From: Cephalotus follicularis
Taxonomy: Eukaryota > Streptophyta > Magnoliopsida > Oxalidales > Cephalotaceae
Direction of reading: 5' to 3'
Length of the DNA: 64,000 bases
Assembly: GCA_001972305.1 (NCBI GenBank)
Contig: BDDD01000875.1
Location: forward strand, 323,593 to 387,592
The position numbers were made by a program, and so were the translations under genes. Each line of letters opens with the position of its first letter. The stretch's first letter is position 1. Under the pieces are notes generated by a model that had not been told where the DNA came from, did not search any database, and saw only the letters and a list, made by a program, of their open reading frames with translations. This document shows, one piece after another, positions 12,114 through 24,843 of this stretch.

Positions 12114-13113
12114 TATTCAAGGTGTGTAAATTAATCCCTTGATTAATTTCCACAATTAAGTCCATTTTTGATACATCCGATGCTTTATCCTGACGACAGT
12201 GACCCTGTACTATAATCCCTCGTTATCATCGGCTCCGATCATGGCCTCGGGTAAGGATACGTGTCAAACCTAGATATGCTAGTATCTATAAATCTGTATA
12301 TATACCATCATGACTATCGACAAGCCTTTCCGGAAACCCTAGGTTCCATAATGCCATAACCTGGGATGGTATTTCAAAGTCCAAAATGAATACAGATACT
12401 ATAGAGCCAATCACCCTCACATCAGGTGTGATGATCCCATGTTACGAACTCACTTACATTCACATAAATCCTGTAAGACCCAAAAGTTGCCTGTTTGTTA
12501 GCTCCGTGAAAGAACTGGGTAGGGTAGAAATCAAAGTCAGGCAGTCTCTATGCAATGCACAGTAGCCGCTCAGGTCTACGGGTCAGATAAGTCCATCAAG
12601 AACTTGCTAGACTCGTATAGTCTACACACCACTGTCTTAGATGGGAAACTCTACTGACACGGGATATGTGACCATCTAAATAGAATTCCCATGGTGGGTC
12701 AAGTTCAGTGTACATGCTCCTAGCACGCACCCCGCATTAGCTTTAGGGTTCAACCCAAGTGGCAATGAGATACTCCACCCTCCCATTCGCTAGAGCAAGC
12801 ATAACATGGCAAGTTTATCCGGTTCACGAATGCCCTAAGTAAGTGAACCTATGACTTGGAACAGTTTAGTCACATGGAATAAGGAAGTCCCTCTCATAGC
12901 CCTCGGCTCGACAACCAACCCTTGGATTGACAGTGCACCATATATGTAAGCAGTGTCATGCTTCAATTATGTGATAAAACATATACGGTTGTGCCATTAA
13001 TAAAATACAATTTGCATAATGTAACATGGATAGAACAAGACTGTATATAAAATGAGTAGAGTACAAGTACATCCATCCACCTAGTGGCTTGACGGGTCAT
13101 ACTCTCTCTAACA
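12114..13113 (-). mobile_element. Angela-like copia LTR remnant
   Basis: It aligns by eye with the Angela-like LTR at 29354-31754: for example, the stretch around 12660-12880 matches 31230-31410, including a shared CCTAAG-AAGTGAACCTATGAC block. The right end CTCTCTAACA at 13113 corresponds to the LTR's outer edge. The left part is missing because the FA LTR ends at 12113. No gene is present. Confidence 0.65.
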
Positions 13114-13357
13114 TTATTGTACCAACAGAGTTCTCTTCCTCTTTTAGAAACGCTACAATAACCATCACATTTCTGTTACGACCGACACGAAGGTAGCAAA
13201 TACACATTGTCGTCACCTGAGCTTCGGCCAGATTCCGGCCAACACATCGAGGCTCCGGACATGCCATAAAGCATTACCAAAGGCGGTCTTTGATTGACAC
13301 CTTGATGCTATGGGTGTGAGACACTATGGCTACTGTCTTTAGGCCTTAGTGTGAGAT

Positions 13358-16300
13358 TGTTAGAGATAAAGTCCTGTAAGCCAGTGCCGAGCTTTCATCT
13401 ATTCTATCTTGTATATAATGATATAAAGTCAATAAAGATGTTTATATTTTATCATTGGCTATGTGTAATGACCCGCATTAATTTTTGGGTAAATTGATGT
13501 TTGGGGCTTGGCGGAAATTTTACTTTTTCTCCTTTGTTGTGGATGACTTGGGCTTCTTTTCTTGGAGAAGTGTTAGTTTGGCATTAGGATTGGTTAAGGC
13601 CCAATGTGATAAGAGATAAGAGATATTTGATTGGTGTTGGGAAGTGTGCAAAGCTTACTTAGGAAGCTTTGGTAGTTGGCTTTCGGCAGACATCACATCC
13701 ATCATTTCACGCCTGAAGAAGAATTTGAGAGTGTGATCTTTCATCTTTCTTCTTTCTTCTTCGTCTTTTTTCTGAAGCTTCGATCGCTGTTTCAGGTTGG
13801 GTCTTTCCTTACCCGTCTACGAGTCTAGCAGGCAAGAGTCCTCCTTGGTACATTATGGTACATTGCTTTGTTGGTATTGAGATAATCTATGAGGCCGAGG
13901 AAGAGCTTCGCCTTGGCTTTCATGGATGTATGTGGTTCATGCATAACTTCAGAGATGTTTGTTCATGGTGGCTAAGCGTTGTTGTGTTGGTCTTGCAACG
14001 GAGGATCTAGGCACGGAGTCCGCACAACAAGGAAGCTAGCCGAGGAAGCTACTGATACTAGTGAGTGGATGTTCTTCTTTCTATCAATTGATAATTGAGA
14101 GTTTACTGTTTATATGCCCTTCCATGATATTATCTTTGACTAGGATTCCCTCTCCTGTCATCTGTTGATTTTGCATGTGAATACTGTTGCTTCCGAGCTG
14201 AGGACTCGTTGCCTGGGTTGAACCTGTTGTTTCCCCCTTTCTGTTTAAGTATTCATGCTTTATTTTGATATCATGTGTTATTGTCCACGGGTACTGGTTA
14301 CTGGTTACTTGGTTATGTATGAGACTTATTGTGGTTGATGGAGGAGTAGGCGTTCGATCCCTATTCCATTTAGCAGTGCCATTATCTATGATGAACTGTT
14401 GAGTGTGACTATGCATGGGTTCCATACCCGGATCTGCTCATTTCATTGTTCTATGATGGAATGATGTGTTAGGGCAGCCGAGGATCCGCCATCTTCTCTG
14501 GTTACGCCATAATGGAGTCCTCGGACATGAGATTGCTAGCACGAGATGGTCTAAGTAGTGATACACTTACCTTTGAGCCGATGTTCTCCTCTGTCATCTC
14601 ATCAAGGGTAGAGCTGAGCGGTGATTCGCGGGCCGCTCCTTTGACGATACCAAGGCTACGTGATTGCCGATGAGGTAGCTCCTCGATCGATGTTTAGATG
14701 GTGTAGTGCTGAGCTCGTGATTACTGATGGGGGTGGGCTTGCATAGCCCCTTGATCGATGTTCATGTAGTGAGGTGCGCCAACGTGTGATTGTCGGGGAA
14801 GGAGTGCTTGCGTAGCCTTTCTACCGATGTTCATGTGGTGCTCTGGAAGTGGGTATCTATATCCGTATATGAGGGGTGTGTACAGTCCTATAGCCCATGG
14901 CCGCGTTGATGGATCTTCAACGGAGTTGTTATTTGTGCTTGCCGAGGTGGTTTCGGCTATGGAAGTGTGTGAGTATGATGTGTGCATGTGCGTGTGTGGA
15001 ATGTGCTTGTGATTGATACAGTACTAGTAGTCCCCTAATAAATGTTGATCCTTAGAGTATGATCTTTTGTTGATCCTTGGATACTGGGCATGTTCTGACA
15101 TATAACCTGTTGTTTATCTTCTTTCCTTGAGGTCGGTCATTGAGTTGGTAGCTCTGACGTCTCCTCGGGTTTCCTTTTTTATCGATATCTTTGTATATTT
15201 TCACCTTTGCCTTGTTTTGTTGAGCAGTGAATATGGGTTGTCCTTCGACCCAGTTGGGGTAGGGCACGTTTACCTTGGCTCTTGGCACCTCGGAGGAAGT
15301 GGGTTTGCCCAGGATATTCCTTGATCTTACTCACTAGTCATTTGGACTAATCCCCTCTCAGTTTTGTGTGCAGAGGAAGCGGGGCAGCAGGGTTCTTGAG
15401 ATCCACTAAGGATAGCGTGTTGAAAGAGGTAGATGCCTGACGCAGCACCTTAGGATGGCTCCTCGGCCACAGGCACCTTCGTGCATTTGGGGACATTCTT
15501 GGGGGTTTTGTATAGACTTGTTGATGTCTATGTCTTGTAAATCCTCTTTTTGTTAACATGTATATGACTTCTTGGATGTTGTGGGTCCTTGGCATTTTGC
15601 CCGGGACCGTATATAATTCACTTGTTGTTTTATATAGTTTGTTGTTATGAGTTGTTTACCCGGCCTTGTCGTTGTTTATGTTAAGCGTTTAGGGTGCAGG
15701 GACGACGTATGAGTTCGGGGGTGGTTTGACCTTGGGCAGAGGAGCAGGTCTCCCCAGCCCTGGCCTTGGTGAAACTTCAGTGTTTCTCCCTGAGGCCTTT
15801 TGTGCGTGGCACCTCTGCTGAGATGCCGGGGGAGGGGTGGCTATGTTCATGGTTAGTCAAACCTTAGGTTGACCTCGCAGCTCGGGTTTGTTGACCCTAA
15901 GCTGAGGTCTGGTGGCATCCACGGGTGTTTGTCCATGGGCATGCTCGCAGGCGTTAAGTGAGAGGAAGAAGTTTTCCTTAGTTTTGCCCGCCCTCCCGAC
16001 CTCGGACCAGCTCGGTCCCTGAAGGAGTTTTGTCAGATGAGCCCTTGTGGATCCCTTGGGTACTAGGCTGGGGTGAGATTTCATCTCCTTAGTGTAAGTT
16101 GAGTGTTGGAGGGACCTTGGGTAGTTGTCCCATGCTTGGCGTTTGTCCCCGACCCCTTGTGTTGATCCCAGCCTTAGCTTATGTTAAACGTTGTCATTTC
16201 CTTGAGCACTGTCATTTCTTGTTTCTATGCCTTAGGTGCGTTTGGCCTGGGGAGCGTGGTTGTCCTCGACATCGTGTTTTAACGCCTGCCCTTAGCCTTA

Positions 16301-16741
16301 GTGTTAGTCTTTGTTTGTTGGGGTTTTGGTTAGGGATCCAGGTGGGGGATCCTTCCACCTGGCACTGCCATCCTCGGGCGGGGGTGCTCGGGAACGGGGC
16401 GTGTCACTATGAGTTCATTATTTAAATACATGTTTATTTAATAGTAAATGAATGTCCTGTAATACAGTTATAGAACCAAGTTCATGATGAGATCATGATG
16501 TGAAAATTGGAATCTCGGTATACTTTACTTCGAATCTTCCTGGTTATAGGATTGACACTCATGGCATGTTCAGTCCGGATAAACCAGCACGTACTGTCAG
16601 ATTGGTAAGCAGAGGGTGACTGATCTCACACTTACTCGCATGGTCGATGCTATGACAACTACATCGGTGGTCTTTGGTTAATTAACGAGTTCACTGAAGG
16701 AGACTGAAAATAGAATATCTGTATGGAGTTTTTATAATAAC
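13358..16741 (+). mobile_element. Copia-type LTR remnant, split by an FC solo LTR
   Basis: A purine-rich GTGTGAGAT just before TGTTAGAGATAAAG at 13358 looks like a polypurine tract joined to a copia LTR start. The sequence runs to 13463, is interrupted by the FC solo LTR, and resumes at 16412-16741 until the next FC element. It is AT-rich with no open frame worth calling. The clade is uncertain. The preceding 13114-13357 is unassigned and I see no gene in it. Confidence 0.45.
13464..16406 (+). mobile_element. FC gypsy solo LTR (2.94 kb)
   Basis: TGTAATGACCCGC at 13464 to GGGGCGTGTCA at 16406 has perfect CTATG duplications outside (13459-13463 and 16407-16411). It is related throughout to the FC LTRs at 16742-19905 and 24844-27524. 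No PBS or internal region follows, so it is a solo LTR. Confidence 0.93.
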
Positions 16742-19700
16742 TGTAACTACCCGCATTAATTTTGGGTAAATTGATGTTTGGGCTTGGGGGAAATTTTTTT
16801 TTCTTTTCTCCTTGGTTGTAGTTGGTTTGGGCTATTCTCTTCTTGGGTAAGTGTTGCTTTGAGTTGGGCTTGGTGAGGCCCAAAGGTTATATAATGGGTT
16901 AAGAGATAGAGTTGTTTAAATGGTATTGGGATATGTGCAAAGCTTACTTAGGAAGCTTGATAGTTGACTTCGGCAGATATCATGTCCATCTTATCACACC
17001 TGAAGAAGCATTTGGGAGAGTGAGCTTTCATCTTTCATCTTTCTTCTAAAGCTTTGAGCGCTGTTTGAGGTTGGAACTTTCTTTCACCCGTCTACGCGTC
17101 TAGCATGTGAGTGTTCTCCTCAGTACATTTTGGTGCGTCGTATGGTTGCCGCAGACACGATCTTTGAGGTTGAGGAAGAGCTTCGCCTTGGTTTTCATGG
17201 TTGCATGTGGTTCATACATAGCTTCAGAGATGTTGTTCATGATAGCTAAGCGTTGTTGTGTGTTGGTCTTGCAGACGAAGATCTAGGCACGGAGCCCATG
17301 CAATAAGGAAGCTAGCTGTGAAAGCTGTTGATACTAGTGAGTGGGATGTTCTTCTTTCTATCAATTGATAACTAAGAGTTTATTATTTATATACCCTTCC
17401 ATGATATTATTTTTTACTAGGACTTCTTCTCCTGTCATTTTGTTGATATTGCATGTGAAGACTTTGTTTTCGAGCTGAGGGCTCAATGCCTGGATTGAAC
17501 TTGTTGTTTCCCCTTTCTATTTAAGCATTCATGCTTTATTTGATATCATGTATTGTTGTCCTTTGGTACTAGTTACTGGGTGCTGGTTACTTTGTTATGT
17601 ATGAGATTGCCGGCACGAGATGGTCTAAGTGGTGATACACTTACCTCTTAGCCGAGGTTCTCCCCTGTTATCTCATCAAGGGTGGAGCTGAACTGTGATT
17701 CGCGAGCCCCTCGGACAATACTAACGCTATGTGATTGCCGACGAGGTAGCTTCTTGATCGATGTTCACCTGGTGTAGTGCTGAGCTTGTGATTGCCGACG
17801 GGGGTGGACTTGTGTAGCCCCTCGATCGAGGTTCATGTGGTGAGGTGCGCCAACCTATGATTTGTCGGGGGGAGGAGAGCTTGCGTAGCCCTTCTACCGA
17901 TGTTCATGCGGTGCTCTGGAAGTGGGTATCTATATGAGTATATGAGGGATGTGTTCAATCCTGTAGCCCATGACCGCGTTGATAGAACATCAATGGAGTT
18001 GTTATTTACGCTGTCGAGGTGGTTCCGGCTATGGAAGTGTGTAAGTTTGATGTGTTCATGTGCGTGTGTGATTGATACAGTACCAGTAGTCCCCTTGATA
18101 ATTGTTGATCCTTAGAGTTGATCTTTTCTTGATCCTTGGATCTCTGGCATGTTCTGACTTATAAACTGTTGTTTATCTTCTTCCCTTGAGGTCAGTCATT
18201 AAGTTGGTAGCTCTGACGTCTCCTCGGGCTCTCATTTTATTGATATCCTTGTATATTTTCACCCCTGCCTTGTTTGTTGAGCAGTGGATATGGGTAGCCT
18301 TTGGCCCAATTGGCGCAGCGCATGTTTCTCCTTGGCTCTTGGCACCCCGGTGAAAGTGGGTTTGCCCAGGATATTCCTTGATCTGACTCAGTAGTCAGTT
18401 GGACTAATCCCCTCTCAGTTTTGTGTGCAGAGGGAGCGGGGCAGCAGTGTTCTTGAGATCCACTAAGGACAGCTTGTTGAGAGAGGTAGACGCCGGACGC
18501 AGCACCTTAGGATGCTCCTTGGCCACGGACACCTTCATGCATTTGGGGACATTCTTGGGGTTCTTATATAGATTTTCTTTTATCTATGCCTTGTAAAACC
18601 TTCTTCTTGTAAACATGTGTATAACTCTTGGATGTTGGGTGTCCTTGGCATTTTTGCCTGGGCCCGTGTATATAATTAATATATTTTGTTTTATATACTT
18701 TGTTGTTTGTGTTGTTTTCCCAGCCCTGGCGCTGTTTTTGTTAAGTGTTTGGGTGTGCAGGGGCAACGTTTGAGTTCGGGGGTTATTTGACCCTGGGCAG
18801 AGGAGCAGGTCTCCCCAGCCCTGGCCTTGGTGAAACTTCAGTGTTTCTCCACGGGCCCTTTTGTGAATGGTACCTTTGCTGAGATGCCGAGGGAGGGGTG
18901 GCCTTGGTCATGGTTGGTCAAACCTTAGGTTGACCTCGCAGCTCGAGTTGGTTAACAATAAGCTGGGGTTTGGTGGCATCCCCGGGTGTTGTCCTCGAGA
19001 ATGACGTAGGCGTTAAATGGGTATAACCAGATTTCTTTAGTTTTGCCCGACCTCGGACAAGCTCGGTCCCTGGAGGCGTTTTGGTGGGTGAGCCCTGGTG
19101 GATCCCCTGGGTACCTGGCCAGGGTGAGTTTTCATCTCCGTAGTATAGTTTAGGTGTTGGTGGGACCTCAGGTGGTTGTCGCATACGCTTGGTGTTTGTC
19201 CCCGGACCCTTGTGCTTATCCCAGGCATAGCCTTATGTTAAGCATTGTCGTGTTCTTGTGCCCGGGCATAACCTTGTGGTATGGGTCATGCCCTGGGGAG
19301 GACATGTCCGAAGTTGTCGTCCAATGAGGACATGCTCGAGGATGGTTCGTCAGGGGAAGGCATGTCTTAGGATGGGCGCAAGCCTGGCTTGTGTTACATC
19401 ATATTGTGTTGGCATCCCCTGCCCGGGACCCCAGGCAAGACGTAGTGTTGCGTTGTTTGCCCTGGCTCCCTCCCCTGGCATGTTCCTTTAGTGGAACGGT
19501 GCGTTTGGGCAGTGGGTGTTGTGTGTGTTCCCTTTAGTTAAATGGTGCATTTTGCTAAATGGGTGTTGTGTGTGTTCCCTTTAGTTAAACGGTGCGTTTG
19601 CTAAATGGGTGTTGTGCGAGTCCCTTTAGTTATACGGTGAGTTTTGGGAAGGGTTTTATGTAAAGGGTAATTTGTAGTTTTGCCATTTCTTCTTGTTCCT

Positions 19701-19905
19701 TCCTGCTGGGCATATACTTGTTTGTGTGCCTTAGGTGCGTTTGGCCTGGGGAGCGTGGCTCTCCTCGGCAGCGTGTTTTAATGCCTACCCTAGCCATAGC
19801 GTTAGCCTTTGTTGTTTGTTGGGGTTTGGTTAGGGATCGAGGTGGGGATCTTTCCACCTGGCACGGCCGTCCTTGGGCGGGGGTGCTCGGGAAGCGGGCG
19901 TGTCA
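16742..19905 (+). mobile_element. FC gypsy element, 5' LTR (3.16 kb)
   Basis: It runs from TGTAACTACCCGC to GCGTGTCA, followed after six bases by the PBS. It is about 480 bp longer than its 3' partner because the block near 18780-19256 is absent from the 3' LTR. No gene is seen in it. It carries roughly 48-bp tandem repeats near 19482-19640. The outer flank is ATAAC (16737-16741), against ATAAT after the 3' LTR. Confidence 0.92.
19482..19640 (+). repeat. Tandem repeat in FC 5' LTR, about 48-bp unit
   Basis: Roughly four imperfect copies of a unit containing CCTTTAGTTAAACGGTGCG and AAATGGGTGTTGTG. The same array is found near 27107-27265 in the 3' LTR. Confidence 0.75.
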
Positions 19906-19911
19906 GCTTTT

Positions 19912-19923
19912 TGGTATCAGAGA
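19912..19923 (+). other. Primer-binding site of FC element
   Basis: TGGTATCAGAGA lies six bases after the LTR end at 19905. It matches initiator tRNA-Met with a changed last base. Confidence 0.8.
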
Positions 19924-20033
19924 GACCGGTTTAGTTTCCTTGTGTTTTCTTTGGTGACTTTTGGGGGTATGCATGCATTGCATTTCATGTAGTATACATG
20001 TTAGTGATGTCCTAACCTTGCATGTGAAGGTAG

Positions 20034-21239
20034 ATGGTGCCTCTGCGTCAAACTCGAGGAAGTGGCGTGGTTAGGGGATGAGGGGTCTCCCCAGCCAGAG
20101 GACGTGGTCAAGGTAGAGGAAGAGAGACCTCCACACCACATGTGGATCAAGAACTGCCTCCTATAGGACCTGATGTGCAGGCTATCCCTAGGATGGTTGA
20201 ACAAGAGACCGGATCGGCTGTGGCAGCTGAGGTCCCGACAGCACAGTCAGAAGCGTAGGTACCGCCTCCGATTGGTACCGGTGGTCAAGCAAAGTGGATG
20301 CAGCTTGCTACGATGATAGCACAAGCTTTGTGTGGTTTTCGACCTCAAGCTTTACCAGTTGAACGTCTGCAACGTTTAGGTGCTGCAACTTTTGAGGGAA
20401 CGGATGATGCTGAGGCATGGCTGAATCATCCTGAGATGCTCTTTGTACAGATGGGAGTTTCCGATGACTCACGCGTTGGACTTGCCGTCTTTTTGATGAG
20501 GAAGAATGCTTTTCGTTGGTGGGAAGCTCTCCAAGCTAGACATACTGATGTTGCTATGATCACTTGGGATGTTTTCAAGCGGGAGTTCCGTCAGTACTTC
20601 TTCCCGGCAACCTTCGTGAAGGGGAAGAGGAAAGAGTTTCTGCATTTGCGTAAAGGGAGTATGACCGTGACCCAGTATGAATACGGCTTTATGGAATTGT
20701 CTCATTTTGCTCCGGCTTTGGTTGTAGACCAAGAGGAGAGATGTGAGAAATTCTTGGATGGGATGAATCCTGAGGTGAGACATACTGTGATAGCAACCAA
20801 CTGGACTGTCTTTGGAGAAATGGTGGAATCTGCCAAGAGGGTTGAGCAGAGTATTATGGAGCAGAGGAATCACTAGGAATGGGGACAAAGGAGAGATGGA
20901 TAGCAGGCTGCTCAGGGGGAGGGTTCCTCCCGAGGACAAGGGAAACAAAGGAAACGGTACCCCAACCAGCAAGCTGACGGTGGAAACCAGGGACAGGCCA
21001 GGTCTGATGGCCAGGGGACGTTTTCTCCTCAGCAGGCGAGTCCTCCTACATCCAGTGGTGCGGAGAAGAGCAGGCACCAAAGTTCATCAGTTTCTCAACA
21101 GCCTCCTAAGTGGCAGAAGTGTGGTCGTTTCCACTTTGGCAACTGCAAGACAGATACCCATGAATGCTTCTAGTGTGGCCAGGTTGGGCACATCAAGAGG
21201 AATTGTCCACAAGTCCAGCACACCCCGATGACACCTGGA
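20034..21239 (+). pseudogene. gag: FC gypsy gag
   Basis: The likely start is the ATG at 20034 (MVPLRQTRGSG). Stops lie near 20077 and before 20298, and the long clean piece is 20298-20876. It holds the gag core (FEGTDDAEAWLNHPEMLFVQ, then FKREFRQYFFPATF). More stops follow near 20874 and 20899. A CCHC knuckle region reads CGQVGHIKRNC near 21176-21210, but its first half contains a stop (TAG at about 21171). This would be the structural protein of the FC element and is clearly inactive. Gag and pol form one frame before decay. Confidence 0.85.
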
Positions 21240-24200
21240 TAAGTTTCTTCTAATAGACAACCTGCGGGAGCCAGAGGTTGATCAACGGCTTCGCAAACGG
21301 GAGCATCCAGGGCTGGTGGAAGTCGTCAGCAGGGTAGACCAGCGGCAATAGCTAGAGTTTATGCTCTTAACAGAGAAAATGCTCTTGGATCCACGGACAT
21401 GGCTATAGGTAAGGCTCTTATCTTCGGCAGAGATGCCACGGTTTTGTTTGACATGGGAGCCTCTTTATCCTTTGTTGCCCATGCATTTTACATACATGCA
21501 TGTGGAGTGTTGAGTTCCTTGGACGAAGTGATCGTTGTATCTGTTCCTACGCGCCAGAGTTATCGTGTAGGACAAGTCTACAAGTGTTATGATGTTTTGA
21601 TGAAGGGACAGAGTTTTTTAGCCGACCTTATTCCCTTCAAGATTGAGGACTTTGATTCCATCCTGGGCATGGATTGGCTGGTAAGGCACCGAGCAGTGGT
21701 CGATTGTTCGCGTAAGGTTGTTTCCTTTTGTTTGCTCGACGAGTCAGGCATGGAGCTAGTTTGAGAGTAGCGCTCAGCACCACTGAAGTTGATCTCAGCT
21801 ATGGTTGAATGTAAGGCTTTGGATAAAGGTGCTCAAGGATTCTTAGCTCATGTGGTGGATACTCGGATGACTATGCCAGAGGTAGGGGACATACCCGTGG
21901 TTTGTGAGTTTCCCGATGTCTTCCCCGACGAGTTACCAGGTCTTCCTCCGGATAGGGAAATATACTTTGAGATTGAGTTGATCCCTGGTGGGGCTCCTAT
22001 ATCCCTTGCTCCTTACCGCATGGCACCTATAGATTTGAAAGAGCTAAAGGTACAGTTGGAAGACTTGTTGGATAAGGGATTTATATGATCTAGTAGTTCT
22101 CCATGGGGTGCTCCGGTCCTGTTTGTGAAGAAGAAGGATGGAGCTATGCGCTTGTGTATCGATTACAGGTAGCTCAACAAGGTGACTGTGCGTAACAAGT
22201 ATCCGTTGCCAAGGATAGATGACTTGTTTGATCAGTTGCGAGACGCTTGTGTGTTCTCTAAGATAGATCTTCGGTCCGGATATCACCAGTTGAAGGCGAA
22301 GGAAGAAGATGTTCCGAAGACAGCCTTCAGATCTCGTTATGGTCTCTATGAGTTCTCAGTTATGCCTTTTGGTTTAACCAATGCACCGGCCACTTTCATG
22401 GATTTGATGAATCTTGTGTTCCAACCCTTCTTGGACACCTTTGTGGTGGTGTTCATAGACAACGTGATGGTATACTCGCAAAGTATGGTTGAGCACGAGG
22501 AACACCTAAGGATTGTTTTATAGCCCTTGAGAAACCATGATTTGTATGCTAAGCTCAGTAAGTGTGAGTTCCGGTTGGACAGGGTTGTGTTTTAGGGCCA
22601 TGTGATCTCGGGCCAAGGTGTAGAAGTTGACCTGAGGAAGGTTGAAGCTGTGTTGGCCTGGGAAAGACCCAAGAGCGTACCTGAAGTGCGTAGTTTCCCT
22701 GGACTTACTGGCTATTACCGAAGATTCGTGGAACGATTCTCGGCTATAGGGGCTCCTCTGTCAAATTGGACAAGGAAGGATGTGAAGTTCGTTTGGCCAG
22801 AAGAATGTGAGAAGAGCTTCCAGACGCTGAAGGATAAGTTGACATCAGCTCCTGTGTTTTCCCTTCCTTGTCCAGGGGTTGGTTTTGTGGTGTAGAGTGA
22901 TGCTTCTTTGCATGGTCTTGGTTGTGTGTTGTTGCAAGAAGGCAAGGTTATTGCCTATGCTTCTCGGCAATTGAAGGTTCATGAGCTCAACTACCCTACA
23001 CAATACTTGGAGTTGGCTGCGGTGGTGTTTGCTTTGAAGATATGGCGTCATTATCTATATGGTGAGGTCTGCCAGATCTTTACCGACCACAAGAGTTTGA
23101 AGTATTTGTCTTCTCAACCACATTGGAACATGAGGCAGAGGAGATGGATTGAGCTCATCCAGGATTATGACTGTACCATCGAGTATCATCCTGGTAAGGC
23201 CAATGTGGTTGCCGATGCGTTGAGCAGGAAGTCCTCCACTTCCTTGGCTCGTGTACGATTGGTTTACTTGTCAATGTTGGAACAGTTGATGTCTTTGAGG
23301 GCAGAGCTATCTACCGGGGACAGTGGAGCAGTGTTGGCTTCTCTGCAAGTAAGGTCTATTTGGGAAGAGCAGATCCGAGGAGTGCAAAAGAAGGACTGGC
23401 GGTTGGCCAAGTTGTTTAAACAAGTCAAAGAGGGTTCTCAGACTGACTTCCACATCAGGGGTGACGGTGCTCTGATGTTTGGGGTGAGGATATGTGTACC
23501 ACATCTTGAGACGATCAAGCAGGAGATCTTGGATGAAGCTCATCGTTCTCCTTGGTCAATACATCCTGGGAGTACCAAGATGTATCATGACCTAAGGCAG
23601 ACTTTTTGGTGGTGGGGCATGAAGCGTGAGATTGCTAGGTTCGTGGCAAGGTGCTTGACATCCCAGCAGGTGAAGGCTGAGTGACAGAAGCCTTCAGGTC
23701 TTCTTCAACCGTTTCCTATTCCAGCGTGGAAATGGGACAACATATCGATGGACTTTGTCACTGGTTTTCCTAAGATGAGGAGTAAGCATGATGCTATCTA
23801 GGTGATAGTAGATCGTTTGACCAAGTCTGCTCACTTCATACCTATAAGGAAGGACTTCAGTTTGGACAAGTTAGCTCAGTTGTATGTGGATGGTGTGATC
23901 AGGTTACATGGGATCCCCAGCAGCTTTGTTTCGGATAGAGACCCGAGGTTCACATCAAGATTCTGGCAGAGCTTACAAAGGACGTTGGGTACGAAGTTGC
24001 GACTCAGTACGGCGTACCATCCTCAGACCGATGGGCAGTCTGAGCATGCTATCCAGATTCTTGAGGACATGTTGAGAGCCCGTGTCATGGATTTCCGAGG
24101 AAGTTCGGATGACCATTTGACTTTGATCGAGTTCGCCTACAACAACAGCTACCATGCGAGCATTGGTATGGCTCCTTATGAGGCGTTGTATGGCAGACAT

Positions 24201-24815
24201 TGTCAAACTCCTTTGTGTTGGAATGAGGTGGGAGAACGCCAGTTGTTGGGACCAGAGTTGGTACAAGACGCAGCAGAGAAGGTGAAGGTGATCCAAGATT
24301 ATTTGCGTGCGGCCCAGAGTAGGCTGAAGAGCTACACAAACAAGCGCCGTAAGGACTTGGAATTCTCTGTGGGTGACAAGGTTTTCCTCAGGGTATCACC
24401 TTACGCAGGGATTGTTCGTTTTGGCAAGCGTGGGAAGCTTAGCCCAAGGTACGTAGGTCCCTTTGAGGTTGTACAAAGGATCGGACCAGTGGCTTATCGT
24501 CTGGCGTTGCCCGAGGGGATGGCCAGGGTACATGACGTGTTTCATGTATCTGTGCTGAGGAAATACTTTGCTGATCCTTCTCATGTGTTGACCGAGCCAG
24601 TGGAGTTGTCTGGAGAGGATTTACCATTGTTAGCCTATGAGGAAGCCCCAGAGCAGATCTTAGACCGTCGATAACAGGTTTTGAAGAACAAGACCATTAC
24701 TTTGGTGAAGATCTTGTGGAAAAGCCACGTAGTAGAAGAAGCTACCTGGGAACGTGGGGACCAGGTTAGGGAATGTTACCCTTACTTGTTCCCTGGACTA
24801 GAGCTGGAATTTTGA
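21240..24815 (+). pseudogene. pol: FC gypsy pol: protease, RT, RNase H, integrase, chromodomain tail
   Basis: Near-full-length pol. Protease lies near 21440 (FDMGAS; the usual S/T of D-S/T-G is M). RT is at 22028-22600, with FIDNVMVYS where a functional enzyme has a double aspartate. RNase H is near 22890-23230. Integrase has a zinc-binding region, a catalytic core with aspartates in WDNISMDFV and VSDRDPRF and glutamate in DGQSEHAIQILED, then GKLSPRYVGPFEVV and a chromodomain-like tail ending at 24815. At least eight in-frame stops are seen (near 22087, 22170, 22521, 22593, 22893, 23683, 23800 and 24673). Domain order RT-RNase H-integrase defines Ty3/gypsy. It is inactive. Confidence 0.93.
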
Positions 24816-24830
24816 GGACAAAATTTCCTT

Positions 24831-24843
24831 AAGGGGGAGAGGA
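24831..24843 (+). other. Polypurine tract of FC element
   Basis: AAGGGGGAGAGGA lies directly before the 3' LTR start at 24844. Confidence 0.85.

Noticed and set aside
14084..16425. Several 75-113-codon frames in the FC LTRs
   Set aside because: They are not preserved between the three FC LTR copies (frameshifts between copies) and match no known protein.
20469..21080. 203-codon minus-strand frame
   Set aside because: It is the shadow of the FC gag on the opposite strand.
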